DNA of 64,000 bases from WTJH01 sp049889695 (lineage in GTDB: Bacteria > Bacteroidota > Bacteroidia > Flavobacteriales > Flavobacteriaceae). Positions within the stretch are counted from its first letter, which is position 1. Each line of letters starts with the position of its first letter. Shown piece by piece: positions 51,234 to 60,862 of this stretch. The stretch spans positions 186,001-250,000 of the forward strand of contig JBMHCX010000005.1 of assembly GCA_049889695.1 (NCBI GenBank), written 5' to 3'. The position numbers and the translations under genes are program-made. Below the pieces are notes generated by a model that did not search any database, had not been told where the DNA came from, and was given only the letters and a program-made list of their open reading frames with translations.

Positions 51234-52684
51234 AGATTTTAAAAGACTTGCTGTTTGGTGTATCGCTAGAAGCTGTTCAAGGGGAGCTAGGCAAGGAAGT
51301 GGCGTCTATAGCATTCGATTCTAGAAAAATTAAGACTAACACCCTGTTTGTTGCGCAAAAGGGAGAAGTAGTGGACGGACATGACTATATCGATCAGGCA
51401 ATTGCCGCTGGAGCGCATATCGTCGTTTGTGAAGACCTTCCCTCGTCAATGCAGACAGACCTCACCTATGTGAAAGTGGCGGATAGTCGATTAGCATTGG
51501 CGCAGATTGCTGCTAATTTTTATGATCATCCTTCCGCTCAGCTTTCTTTAGTTGGGATAACAGGGACCAATGGAAAGACAACTGTGGCGACATTGCTCTT
51601 TGAAACGTTTACACAGTTGGGCTACAAAACCGGTCTGATCTCTACTATACGAACAATCATTGGCGATCAGATATTGCCTTCCACTCATACCACACCAGAT
51701 CCTATTCAGCTACAAGCCTCATTGCAAGCAATGGTAAAGGAGGGTGTAACCCATTGTTTTATGGAAGTTTCTTCGCATGGGATAGCCCAAAAGAGAATCG
51801 AAGGATTGCATTTTCGAGGGGGAGTATTCACCAACCTTTCCCACGACCATTTAGACTATCATCTGACATTTGCGAACTATCGCGACGTTAAGAAGGCTTT
51901 TTTTGATGCTTTGCCAAAAGAGGCCTTTGGACTGGTGAATGCCGATGACAAGAATGCCCTTTATATATTGCAAAACTGTAAGGCACATCACCGAAAATAC
52001 GCCTTAAAATCCCAGGCAGATTATCGAGCTAAAATTCTTGAAAATCAATTTGAAGGGATGCTGCTGTCTGTAGATCAGACAGAGCTATGGACGCAATTGA
52101 TAGGTGCTTACAACGCTTCCAATATACTCGCAACCTATGGAGTAGCGTGTGAATTGGGAATCTCCAAAGAAGAACTCTTTCGAGTATTGAGTTTACAGAA
52201 AAATGTCGAGGGCAGATTTGAAGTGTTACGAGTCAATCAGCGGGTCGTGATTGTGGATTTTGCCCATACTCCCGATGCATTGAAGAACGTCTTGGATACC
52301 ATAAATTCTATTCGCACTAAAAACGAAACGCTCTACACCCTTGTCGGGTGTGGTGGAGACAGAGACCCTCAAAAAAGACCTGATATGGGGCGGATTGCTG
52401 CGCGCGAATCCGACAGAGTTATTTTCACTTCCGATAATCCTAGAAGCGAATCGCCCGAGGAAATTCTAGCGCATATGATGGCTGGTGTGGCAGCTGAAGA
52501 TTTTAAAAAGGTATTAAAAATAAGCGCAAGAGAAGATGCTATACAGGCTGTTTCGCGAATGGCAAGCGAAGGTGATGTAATCCTGATTGCTGGGAAAGGG
52601 CACGAAAAGTACCAAGAAATTAACGGGGAGCGCATTCCCTTCGACGATAGCCAATTGGCTCAACAATTTTTCAACGAAATCTGA
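51230..52684 (+). CDS. murE: UDP-MurNAc-L-Ala-D-Glu:meso-DAP ligase
   Basis: Adds the third residue of the stem peptide, 484 residues. The ATP loop is GITGTNGKTT, followed by the carbamylated-lysine region and the acceptor motif SDNPRSESPEEI. DNPR marks meso-diaminopimelate specificity, agreeing with Mpl and MurF in the window. Overlaps ftsI by four bases. Confidence 0.96.
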   Translation: MKILKDLLFGVSLEAVQGELGKEVASIAFDSRKIKTNTLFVAQKGEVVDGHDYIDQAIAAGAHIVVCEDLPSSMQTDLTYVKVADSRLALAQIAANFYDHPSAQLSLVGITGTNGKTTVATLLFETFTQLGYKTGLISTIRTIIGDQILPSTHTTPDPIQLQASLQAMVKEGVTHCFMEVSSHGIAQKRIEGLHFRGGVFTNLSHDHLDYHLTFANYRDVKKAFFDALPKEAFGLVNADDKNALYILQNCKAHHRKYALKSQADYRAKILENQFEGMLLSVDQTELWTQLIGAYNASNILATYGVACELGISKEELFRVLSLQKNVEGRFEVLRVNQRVVIVDFAHTPDALKNVLDTINSIRTKNETLYTLVGCGGDRDPQKRPDMGRIAARESDRVIFTSDNPRSESPEEILAHMMAGVAAEDFKKVLKISAREDAIQAVSRMASEGDVILIAGKGHEKYQEINGERIPFDDSQLAQQFFNEI

Positions 52685-52688
52685 TTTT

Positions 52689-53882
52689 ATGTTCTATTAT
52701 CTCTTTGAATATCTCGAAAACGAATACCAGTTGATAGGGGCATCAGTGTTTCAATATCTCTCCTTCAGAGCTGCATTAGCATTTATTGTTTCCCTTTTGT
52801 TCTCCATGGTTTTTGGGAAGAGAATCATTGGTTTTCTAAAACGGCAACAGATTGGAGAAACAGTTCGAGATTTAGGGTTAGAGGGGCAGAAAGAAAAAGA
52901 GGGGACACCCACCATGGGAGGGCTAATCATTATAGCTGCGACGCTAATTCCAGCGCTCTTATTTGCGCAAATCGATAACATCTATATCCTCCTATTATTG
53001 TTTACGACCCTTTGGATGGGGATGATTGGTTGGGCCGACGATTACATCAAAATATTTAAAAAGAATAAAGAAGGTTTACAAGGGAAGTTCAAAGTAATGG
53101 GGCAGATAGTTTTGGGGCTTATCGTAGGGGCGACCTTATATTTTCATCCGGATGTTACCATACGCGAGATCTCTGATCAGAAACTTTCTGCTGTAGAATT
53201 AAAATCTACCCTAACGACCATTCCATTGATGAAAAACAACCAATTTGACTACGCCTTTTTCATTGATTGGATGGGGCCTGAGATGCATCAATGGAGTTGG
53301 GTTATTTTTATTCCTGTTGTCATATTTATCATTACTGCGGTCTCTAACGGGGCTAACCTAACCGATGGTATCGACGGTCTAGCCGCTGGAACTTCAACCA
53401 TTGTTGTTTTGGCCTTGGCGGTCTTTGCATGGGTCTCCGGGAACGTGATTTTTTCGGAATACCTCAATATTATGTATCTACCCGGAGTAGGAGAAATAAC
53501 TGTTTTTATTGCGGCTTTTATCGGAGGTTTGGTAGGCTTTCTATGGTATAATACTTATCCGGCTACCGTGTTTATGGGAGATACGGGTAGCCTGACGATC
53601 GGAGCACTTATTTCGGTCATCGCTATTTGCGTACGCAAGGAGCTTTTAATCCCCGTATTGTGTGGAGTCTTTTTAGCTGAAAATCTGTCGGTTATCCTGC
53701 AGGTCAGCTATTTCAAATATACCAAGCGAAAAACGGGTGTGGGCGAGCGTATTTTACTCATGTCTCCTTTGCACCATCATTACCAAAAGAAAGGATATCA
53801 CGAAAGCAAGATCGTAGCGCGCTTTTGGATTGTGAGTATCCTATTAGCTGTTGTATCCATCGTAACCCTAAAACTGAGATAA
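52689..53882 (+). CDS. mraY: Phospho-MurNAc-pentapeptide transferase
   Basis: Integral membrane enzyme making lipid I, 397 residues, about ten helices. Landmarks are GTPTMGGLII near the start, ADDYIKI, NLTDGIDGLAAG, FMGDTGSL and SPLHHHYQKKGYHE, with the Asp pairs and HHH of the active site. ATG 52689 follows the murE stop by 4 bp. Ends sharing one base with the murD start (TAATG). Confidence 0.96.
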   Translation: MFYYLFEYLENEYQLIGASVFQYLSFRAALAFIVSLLFSMVFGKRIIGFLKRQQIGETVRDLGLEGQKEKEGTPTMGGLIIIAATLIPALLFAQIDNIYILLLLFTTLWMGMIGWADDYIKIFKKNKEGLQGKFKVMGQIVLGLIVGATLYFHPDVTIREISDQKLSAVELKSTLTTIPLMKNNQFDYAFFIDWMGPEMHQWSWVIFIPVVIFIITAVSNGANLTDGIDGLAAGTSTIVVLALAVFAWVSGNVIFSEYLNIMYLPGVGEITVFIAAFIGGLVGFLWYNTYPATVFMGDTGSLTIGALISVIAICVRKELLIPVLCGVFLAENLSVILQVSYFKYTKRKTGVGERILLMSPLHHHYQKKGYHESKIVARFWIVSILLAVVSIVTLKLR

Positions 53883-55222
53883 TGCAAAAACCACTACTTG
53901 TTGTATTGGGAGCTGGAGAGTCTGGCGTTGGCGCAGCTTTATTGGGAGTTCGACAGGGATACGATGTTTTTGTTTCCGATCGAGGGGAAATTCCACCTGC
54001 TACACAAGAACTCTTTGAAGAGCAAGGAATAGCATTCGAGCAAGGCCAACACGACTTAAATCGTATGCTTCCCGCTCAATGGGTGGTGAAAAGTCCCGGA
54101 ATTCCAGACTCCGTTGAAATTGTACAAGCGTTAATCGAGCAAGACAAGCAGGTGATTTCAGAGATTGAGTTTGCCTTCCAATATACACAGGCGAAGATTA
54201 TTGCCATAACGGGGAGTAATGGAAAAACAACGACTACTCTCATGACCTATCAGATACTTAAAGATGCTGGGTACAATGTAGGGTTGGTGGGAAATATAGG
54301 TGCCAGTTTTGCCCGTGCAGTTGCCTTTGAAGAACATGAATACTATGTTGTTGAAGTCAGCAGCTTTCAGTTAGATGGAATTCGAAAGTTTGCCCCCCAC
54401 GTCAGTATTATTACCAATATAAGCCCCGACCATTTAGATCGTTATGGGTACAATTTTGAAAATTATATCCAGTCGAAACTTCGAATTTTTGAAAATCAAA
54501 GCAGCCGTCAGCACCTGATATATGGATCCGACGATGCAGAGCTCCATCCAAGGATTTCAACGACCAACAGCCCAGTTCAAAAACATTCATTTGGACTCGA
54601 ATTTCCTGAGCGAGCCACTACAACCCTTCACAAAGAACATATTTCTATACAAACATTAAACCAACCAAACATGATTGCAACTTCTCAATTTCCCTTTCAG
54701 GGAAGACACAATTTGTTGAATGCCATGGCTGCGGCCACGGCTGCTCAGCTGGTAGACATTCAAAAGGAAACCATTCGCCAAAGTCTATTGCATTTTAAAG
54801 GTGCTCCGCATCGTCTGGAGCAGGTGCTCAATATCCAAAAGGTGGCCTATATCAATGATTCCAAAGCGACCAATGTCAATGCCACTTATTTTGCACTCGA
54901 AAGTATGGAGTGTCCTACTGTTTGGATTGCAGGCGGAGTAGACAAGGGGAACGACTATGAAGGCTTGTTGCCTTTGGTCAACAAAAAAGTAAAAGCATTG
55001 ATATGTTTAGGGGAAGACAATTCTAAACTTCTCGAGACTTTTGGCTCCGTAGTGCCTCTAGTATTGGAGACACAGTCGATGAATGAGGCTGTAAAAATGG
55101 CCCACAAAATTGCGGAGCGAAAAGAGGCGGTGTTACTATCTCCAGCCTGTGCAAGTTTCGATTTATTTAAAAATTATGAAGATCGTGGCGATGCATTTAA
55201 AGCGGCTGTACGTCAACTATAA
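53882..55222 (+). CDS. murD: UDP-MurNAc-L-Ala--D-glutamate ligase
   Basis: Adds D-glutamate as the second stem-peptide residue, 446 residues. N-terminal VVLGAGESGVGAA, ATP loop GSNGKTTTTLM, and later YVVEVSSFQLD and NDSKATNVNATYFALES. ATG 53882 is chosen; a longer frame would lie inside mraY. ftsW follows at 10 bp. Confidence 0.96.
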   Translation: MQKPLLVVLGAGESGVGAALLGVRQGYDVFVSDRGEIPPATQELFEEQGIAFEQGQHDLNRMLPAQWVVKSPGIPDSVEIVQALIEQDKQVISEIEFAFQYTQAKIIAITGSNGKTTTTLMTYQILKDAGYNVGLVGNIGASFARAVAFEEHEYYVVEVSSFQLDGIRKFAPHVSIITNISPDHLDRYGYNFENYIQSKLRIFENQSSRQHLIYGSDDAELHPRISTTNSPVQKHSFGLEFPERATTTLHKEHISIQTLNQPNMIATSQFPFQGRHNLLNAMAAATAAQLVDIQKETIRQSLLHFKGAPHRLEQVLNIQKVAYINDSKATNVNATYFALESMECPTVWIAGGVDKGNDYEGLLPLVNKKVKALICLGEDNSKLLETFGSVVPLVLETQSMNEAVKMAHKIAERKEAVLLSPACASFDLFKNYEDRGDAFKAAVRQL

Positions 55223-55232
55223 TTAATTATTT

Positions 55233-56417
55233 ATGCGCCTACAAGAGATATTTTGGGGAGATCGAGTGCTTTGGGTACTCATGATCCTTTTAGCTTTTTT
55301 CTCTTTCTTGCCTGTCTACAGTGCAAGTACCAACCTGAGTTATGTCGTTGGGGTGGGGTCGCCCGTGGGCTATTTGGTGAAGCATTTCGTGATCATTTTG
55401 TTTGGTTTTGGTATCACGTTCTTGGTTCATCGAATTCCCTACAATTATTTTAAGGGAATTGCGGTAATTGCTTTCCCAATTGTGGTTGTTCTGTTGCTTT
55501 ACACTCTTTTACAAGGAACCACTATCGATGGCGCAAATGCTAGTCGATGGATAAAAATTCCGCTAATCGGTGTCAGTTTTCAGACATCTACCTTGGCTTT
55601 TGTGCACTTATTGGTTTATGTCGCCTTCTACTTACATAAAAATTACGATCGGCAATTTACTTTTCAAAGTTCATTTATCGCTCTTTGGTTGCCGGTTTTA
55701 GCCATTGTTTTCTTAATCCTTCCGGCTAACTTTTCCACGGCAGCTATGCTCTTTTTTATGGTGCTTATGCTGACTTTTGTTGGCGGTTATCCCTTTAAAT
55801 ATTTACTCTACATATTTGGTTTTGGCTTTGTTGTATTTCTATTATTTATACTGACGGCAAAGGCATTTCCGGAAGCTATGCCCAATCGGGTAGATACTTG
55901 GCGGAGTAGGATAGAGAATTTTAGTTCTAATCAGTCGGGTGAAGAAAACTACCAAATAGAGCTCTCAAAAACAGCCATTGCAACGGGTGGTTTGTTCGGA
56001 AAAGGCGCTGGAAAAAGTGTTATGAAAAACTTCTTACCTCAAAGTTCCTCAGATTTTATCTATGCCATTATCGTAGAAGAGTACGGTGTATTAGGGGGTA
56101 TCGCCCTTATAGTTCTCTACCTTATAGTATTGTTTAGGATATTGGTCAATGCTCACAAAACGGAGGAAATTTTCGGGAAACTTCTCATTATTGGGATGGG
56201 TATTCCTATTGTTTTTCAGGCATTTGTGAACATGGGGGTAGCCTTGCAGGTACTTCCGGTAACGGGACAGACCTTGCCTTTGGTGAGTAGTGGAGGAACC
56301 TCTGTTTGGATGACTTGTTTGGCTTTCGGGATCTTGTTAAGTGTAACAGCTCGAGGGCAGCATAAAAGTTCTAATTCATCTCATAACCCAATTATTGAAT
56401 TTAGTGAAACCTTATAG
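55233..56417 (+). CDS. ftsW: Division glycosyltransferase FtsW
   Basis: SEDS-family peptidoglycan polymerase, 394 residues with about ten membrane helices. Family landmarks include GANASRWIKIP (about 94-104), NFSTAAML and PNRVDTWRSRIENF, and the C-terminal PLVSSGGTSVW. The large loop after the seventh helix contains the conserved periplasmic region. Overlaps murG. Confidence 0.95.
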   Translation: MRLQEIFWGDRVLWVLMILLAFFSFLPVYSASTNLSYVVGVGSPVGYLVKHFVIILFGFGITFLVHRIPYNYFKGIAVIAFPIVVVLLLYTLLQGTTIDGANASRWIKIPLIGVSFQTSTLAFVHLLVYVAFYLHKNYDRQFTFQSSFIALWLPVLAIVFLILPANFSTAAMLFFMVLMLTFVGGYPFKYLLYIFGFGFVVFLLFILTAKAFPEAMPNRVDTWRSRIENFSSNQSGEENYQIELSKTAIATGGLFGKGAGKSVMKNFLPQSSSDFIYAIIVEEYGVLGGIALIVLYLIVLFRILVNAHKTEEIFGKLLIIGMGIPIVFQAFVNMGVALQVLPVTGQTLPLVSSGGTSVWMTCLAFGILLSVTARGQHKSSNSSHNPIIEFSETL

Positions 56418-57492
56418 ATTCATTATATCGGGAGGGGGAACTGGAGGGCATATGTATCCTGCTTTAGCCATCGCACATGCGCTAAAAAATGCCCAACCCG
56501 AGAGCGAGATACTTTTTGTCGGAGCCTTGGGTAAAATTGAAATGGAAAAAGTACCGCAACACGGATTTCCGATCAAAGGACTATGGATCTCAGGTTTTCA
56601 GCGTGGACAAATAAAAAGAAACCTCTTGTTTGGGGTTAAATTAATGTGGAGTTTATTGCACTCCCTTTGGATACTTTTTCGATTTCGACCTCAATTAGCC
56701 ATCGGCACTGGTGGTTTTGCTAGCGGTCCTATGCTTTGGGTAGCACAATTATTTGGCGTGAAAACCATTCTTCAAGAACAAAATTCGTACCCAGGTATTA
56801 CCAATCGATTTTTAGCCAAGCGCGCAAAAGTAGTTGCCGTCGCATATGCAGGTTTAGAAAAATACTTTTCGGGCACAAAGCTTGCCTTTACAGGGAATCC
56901 CGTACGATTATCGTTACTGGAATTACCCCATGCTACGGACGAACTCTACAACGATTTTGGTTTAAATCCTAAGCGCCCAGTTTTGTTGGTATTAGGTGGG
57001 AGTCTTGGTGCATTAAAAATCAACGAGCTTATGGCGGCTCATTACCAGGCATTTCTAGCCTGTGGTTATCAGATTCTTTGGCAATGCGGCCGGAATTATT
57101 ATGAAAAATACATTGCCCTTGAAGGAGAGGCAGTTAAGATATGTGATTTTATTGGGGAGATGGACAAGGCTTATGCGTTAGCTGATGTAATTCTTTCGAG
57201 AGCTGGTGCAGGAACGCTTTCAGAATTGAGTTGTGTCGGTAGGCCCACCGTATTAATACCTTCCACCAATGTGGCAGAAGATCACCAATTAAAAAATGCT
57301 AAAGCTTTTGTAGACGCGAATGCAGCACTGTTAATTGAGGAGGCTGAAGCCGATCAGCTATTTGAAAAAGAGCTTGTGGGGCTCTTAATGGATGAAGATA
57401 GAAAACAGAAGATGGCTGGAAATATTAGGCAATTGGCTAAGCCAGAAGCTACTGATTCGATTGTTGAACTGATCAAAAATATTGTACAATGA
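56404..57492 (+). CDS. murG: Lipid II synthase MurG
   Basis: Adds GlcNAc to lipid I at the cytoplasmic face, 362 residues. The N-terminal glycine loop is SGGGTGGHMYPA, then LQEQNSYPGITNRFLA, LGGSLGAL and SRAGAGTLSEL. No ATG is available; GTG 56404 gives MKPYRFII, and TTG 56395 is an alternative five-residue-longer start (three codons upstream). Overlaps ftsW and shares four bases with murC. Confidence 0.95.
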   Translation: MKPYRFIISGGGTGGHMYPALAIAHALKNAQPESEILFVGALGKIEMEKVPQHGFPIKGLWISGFQRGQIKRNLLFGVKLMWSLLHSLWILFRFRPQLAIGTGGFASGPMLWVAQLFGVKTILQEQNSYPGITNRFLAKRAKVVAVAYAGLEKYFSGTKLAFTGNPVRLSLLELPHATDELYNDFGLNPKRPVLLVLGGSLGALKINELMAAHYQAFLACGYQILWQCGRNYYEKYIALEGEAVKICDFIGEMDKAYALADVILSRAGAGTLSELSCVGRPTVLIPSTNVAEDHQLKNAKAFVDANAALLIEEAEADQLFEKELVGLLMDEDRKQKMAGNIRQLAKPEATDSIVELIKNIVQ

Positions 57493-58823
57493 GTGCCCCT
57501 AAAACATATTATTTCATAGGTATAGGTGGTATCGGGATGTCGGGGCTAGCACAGCTGCTTCATCGGAAAGGACATTTGGTCATGGGATACGACAAGACCC
57601 CCAGTCCGCTTACTGCCACCCTTGTAGAGCAAGGGATACAGATTGTTTTTGACGACGCTTTGGCCGCCTTACCCGAAAAAGCTCGTGTAGAAGATGTACA
57701 AGTGATCTATACTCCGGCAGTTCCAGAGGACCACGAGCAACTCCGATATTATTTAAACCACCAGTATGCCGTTCGAAAAAGAGCGGTCTTCTTGAATGAG
57801 CTTGTGCAGGCTTCACGTTGTTTGGCTGTCGCAGGAACCCACGGGAAAACCACTACAAGCTCTATCCTAACGCATATGTTGGCTAAATCAAATGCATCCT
57901 TTACGGCTTTCTTGGGCGGAGTGATGCAGGAATACGACAGTAATCTGATTGCCGCTGGAGATGAATTTAGTGTGGTAGAGGCAGACGAATATGATCGATC
58001 TTTTTTACAGCTTCATCCGGAAATGGCGGTTATTACTGCCGTAGATCCCGATCATCTGGATATCTACAAAACGCATGAAGCTATGCGAGCTTCTTTTGAG
58101 CAATTTGCATCCCAAGTCACCTCAACCTTAGTGGTCGAAGAGCATCTGCCTTTTGAGGGCATTCGTTATGGATTTGGAGAACAAGCCGATTTTCGGATCG
58201 CAAATATTCAGGCGGAAAATACGGGTTACCGTTTCGACCTTTGGGAGGGAGAGGAGTGTATTCCACAGGTCTATTTTAACCTGATCGGACAGCATAACTT
58301 ACTCAATGCCTTAGGGGCTTACACTTTGGCTCGTCAACTAGAAATTCCTCAGCAACCATTACTAGAAGCTTTAGCAGATTTTCCTGGAGTCTACAGAAGG
58401 ATGAATATTTACAGTCAGGGAGACCGTTTTCTGATCGATGATTACGCTCATCATCCGGAGGAAATTAGAGCAGTTTGGAATACTGTTAAAGAGCATTTTC
58501 CAGAGCAACATAAAACGGTTGTTTTTCAGCCTCATTTGTTTAGTAGAACACAGGATTTCATGTCCGATTTTGCTGAAGTTCTCTCCAATTTCGATCGGGT
58601 AGTGTTATTGGAAATTTACCCTGCTCGAGAGTTGCCCATTCCTGGAGTGAACTCCCAAGCATTGTTCGAGAAGATCGCTGTTGAAGATAAGTTTTTAGTG
58701 GACAAGTCCGACTTGTTGACATTTGTGAATGGACTTCAAACAGATGTTTTGGCGCTTTTGGGCGCGGGGGATATAGGCCTCGAGGTTGAGCCTATTCGCA
58801 ATAAATGGTTAAAAGAGGTTTAA
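57489..58823 (+). CDS. murC: UDP-N-acetylmuramate--L-alanine ligase
   Basis: Adds L-alanine, the first stem-peptide residue, 444 residues. N-terminal FIGIGGIGMSGLA, ATP loop AGTHGKTTTSS, VEADEYDRSF and DDYAHHPEEIRA are all standard for MurC. ftsQ starts directly after its stop. Confidence 0.96.
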   Translation: MSAPKTYYFIGIGGIGMSGLAQLLHRKGHLVMGYDKTPSPLTATLVEQGIQIVFDDALAALPEKARVEDVQVIYTPAVPEDHEQLRYYLNHQYAVRKRAVFLNELVQASRCLAVAGTHGKTTTSSILTHMLAKSNASFTAFLGGVMQEYDSNLIAAGDEFSVVEADEYDRSFLQLHPEMAVITAVDPDHLDIYKTHEAMRASFEQFASQVTSTLVVEEHLPFEGIRYGFGEQADFRIANIQAENTGYRFDLWEGEECIPQVYFNLIGQHNLLNALGAYTLARQLEIPQQPLLEALADFPGVYRRMNIYSQGDRFLIDDYAHHPEEIRAVWNTVKEHFPEQHKTVVFQPHLFSRTQDFMSDFAEVLSNFDRVVLLEIYPARELPIPGVNSQALFEKIAVEDKFLVDKSDLLTFVNGLQTDVLALLGAGDIGLEVEPIRNKWLKEV

Positions 58824-59543
58824 ATGCAGAAGAAACGATTTGCTTTTGGGATTTTTTTACTGATGCTATGGATCGGACTTGGGGTTTTTGGTCATTTCAA
58901 GAGCCACAAAAGAGTCTATTCCTCTGTTGCCGTGAATTTTTCGGAAAGCCCAGTGTTTTTGGAGGATTCTCTCGTTAATAAATTGTTAATACAAAACTTA
59001 GACAAGCAAATAAAGGAGGGTAATTCTGGAGTAGATTTGAATATGCTCGAATCCATAATTGAAGAAATCCCGTATGTTGAAACAGCCGAAATTTATCCGC
59101 TGAGTCCCCGTGGGTTAGCTCTTCAGGTGGACGAAAGAGTCGCTATCCTTCGGGTTTTTGGCACCGAAAATTATTATGTCGATGCAGGTTTAAGTCGTTT
59201 CCCAGCCAAGTCTAACTATTCTGTTGCAGTACCCGTTTTTTACGGAAATCCAGATCAGGATCAATTAGAAGCTGCCCGTCGCATATTACAGGCAATTAAC
59301 AACATTCCAAGATTAAGCGGACGTTTATCGAGCCTCTACCTAAGCGATGATAATTCATATGTGTTAGAAATTCAAGGCCTTCCTTTTGAAGTAGATTTGG
59401 GAAAATCAACCCGCCTTCGCCAGAAGTGTAAAAAAATTGTGTTGTTTGAAGATTTCCAGCAACAAGTCAAAGATTCTCTATTATACGAACAAATCCATTT
59501 GGATTATACTAATCAAATCGTAGCAATACCCGTTAGCTCATGA
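58824..59543 (+). CDS. ftsQ: Cell division protein FtsQ/DivIB-like
   Basis: A 239-residue bitopic protein with one N-terminal membrane helix (about 6-24) and a periplasmic POTRA/FtsQ-type domain. Family signs are IEEIPYVETAEIYPLSPRGLALQVDERVAILRVFG (about 85-120) followed by YYVDAGLSRFP. Sequence identity in FtsQ is generally low; gene order is decisive. Shares four bases with ftsA. Confidence 0.9.
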   Translation: MQKKRFAFGIFLLMLWIGLGVFGHFKSHKRVYSSVAVNFSESPVFLEDSLVNKLLIQNLDKQIKEGNSGVDLNMLESIIEEIPYVETAEIYPLSPRGLALQVDERVAILRVFGTENYYVDAGLSRFPAKSNYSVAVPVFYGNPDQDQLEAARRILQAINNIPRLSGRLSSLYLSDDNSYVLEIQGLPFEVDLGKSTRLRQKCKKIVLFEDFQQQVKDSLLYEQIHLDYTNQIVAIPVSS

Positions 59544-60853
59544 ATACTACAGGACAAATTTCGGTCGGACTAGACATAGGTACAACAAAGATTGTGGTCA
59601 TTGTAGGCCGCAAAAATGAGTTTCAAAAGGTAGAAGTATTAGGCATTGGAAAATCCAAAAGCTTGGGAGTACACCGTGGAGTGGTGAACAATATTACCCA
59701 GACCATCCAATCGATTCAACAAGCGGTAGAGCAAGCCCGGACGAGTGCCGGCACGCCAATCGATGAAGTAGTCGTGGGGATAGCAGGACAACACATCCGA
59801 AGCATACAGCATTCCGATTATATTACTCGGCCCAATGCGGAGGAAGTAATCGATGAGGAAGACCTTCAACGATTGATTAAGCAAGTGCATAAATTAGTGA
59901 TGCTTCCGGGAGAAGAGATCATTCATGTACTACCCCAAGAATACAAAGTCGACGGTCAGTCCGAAATAAAAGAGCCCATAGGGATGTATGGTGGTCGTTT
60001 AGAGGCTAATTTCCATGTGGTTGTAGGACAGGGTCCTTCAATTCGAAACATTGGTCGCTGTATCAAGTCAGCGGGGCTAGAAATGAACAATATCACCCTA
60101 GAACCATTGGCCTCTGCCAATGCTGTCCTGAGCCAGGAAGAGAAAGAGGCGGGTGTTGCTTTGATTGACATCGGAGGTGGTACGACAGATTTAGCCATTT
60201 TTAAAGATGGAATTATACGGCATACTGCCGTTATCCCTTTTGGAGGGAACGTTATTACGGAAGATATCAAGGAAGGCTGTTCTATCATTGAAAAACAAGC
60301 AGAGCTGCTGAAAATTAAATTTGGATCGGCATGGCCAGGCGAAAACAGAGAAACAGAAATTGTTTCTATTCCTGGTCTTAGAGGTAGAGATCCAAAAGAA
60401 ATATCGCTGAAAACCCTTTCGAAAATCATCAATGCCCGAGTGGTTGAGATTATCGAACAAGTCTTTCTCGAGATTAAAAACTACGGGCATAACGAACAAA
60501 AGAAAAAGCTGATAGCTGGAATTGTGTTAACGGGAGGAGGAAGTCAGCTAAAGCACCTCAAGCAGTTGGTCGAATACATTACGGGTATGGATACTCGAAT
60601 TGGTTATCCTAGCGAGCACTTGGCTGGCGATTCTTCTGAAGAGGTTTCCAGTCCTATGTATGCTACTGCTGTAGGTCTGCTCATGGATGCCATCGAGGGG
60701 CAACAACCCTTAGAGACCATAGAAATCCCTGAAGAGGATGCCGAAGAGCCTTCATTAGAAGATAATGCTATATCCCAAAAAACCCAAATGGCTCGTCAAT
60801 CGAGCTTTGAAAAATGGGTGGAAAAATTTAAAACCTTTCTAGACAACGCCTAA
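59540..60853 (+). CDS. ftsA: Cell division protein FtsA
   Basis: Actin-like protein that anchors FtsZ to the membrane, 437 residues. Phosphate-binding motifs are GLDIGTTK (10-17) and DIGGGTTDLA, and the adenosine motif is TGGGSQL. The C-terminus ends SFEKWVEKFKTFLDN, an amphipathic membrane-binding helix as expected. ftsZ begins 9 bp later. Confidence 0.95.
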   Translation: MNTTGQISVGLDIGTTKIVVIVGRKNEFQKVEVLGIGKSKSLGVHRGVVNNITQTIQSIQQAVEQARTSAGTPIDEVVVGIAGQHIRSIQHSDYITRPNAEEVIDEEDLQRLIKQVHKLVMLPGEEIIHVLPQEYKVDGQSEIKEPIGMYGGRLEANFHVVVGQGPSIRNIGRCIKSAGLEMNNITLEPLASANAVLSQEEKEAGVALIDIGGGTTDLAIFKDGIIRHTAVIPFGGNVITEDIKEGCSIIEKQAELLKIKFGSAWPGENRETEIVSIPGLRGRDPKEISLKTLSKIINARVVEIIEQVFLEIKNYGHNEQKKKLIAGIVLTGGGSQLKHLKQLVEYITGMDTRIGYPSEHLAGDSSEEVSSPMYATAVGLLMDAIEGQQPLETIEIPEEDAEEPSLEDNAISQKTQMARQSSFEKWVEKFKTFLDNA

Positions 60854-60862
60854 ACGAGTATT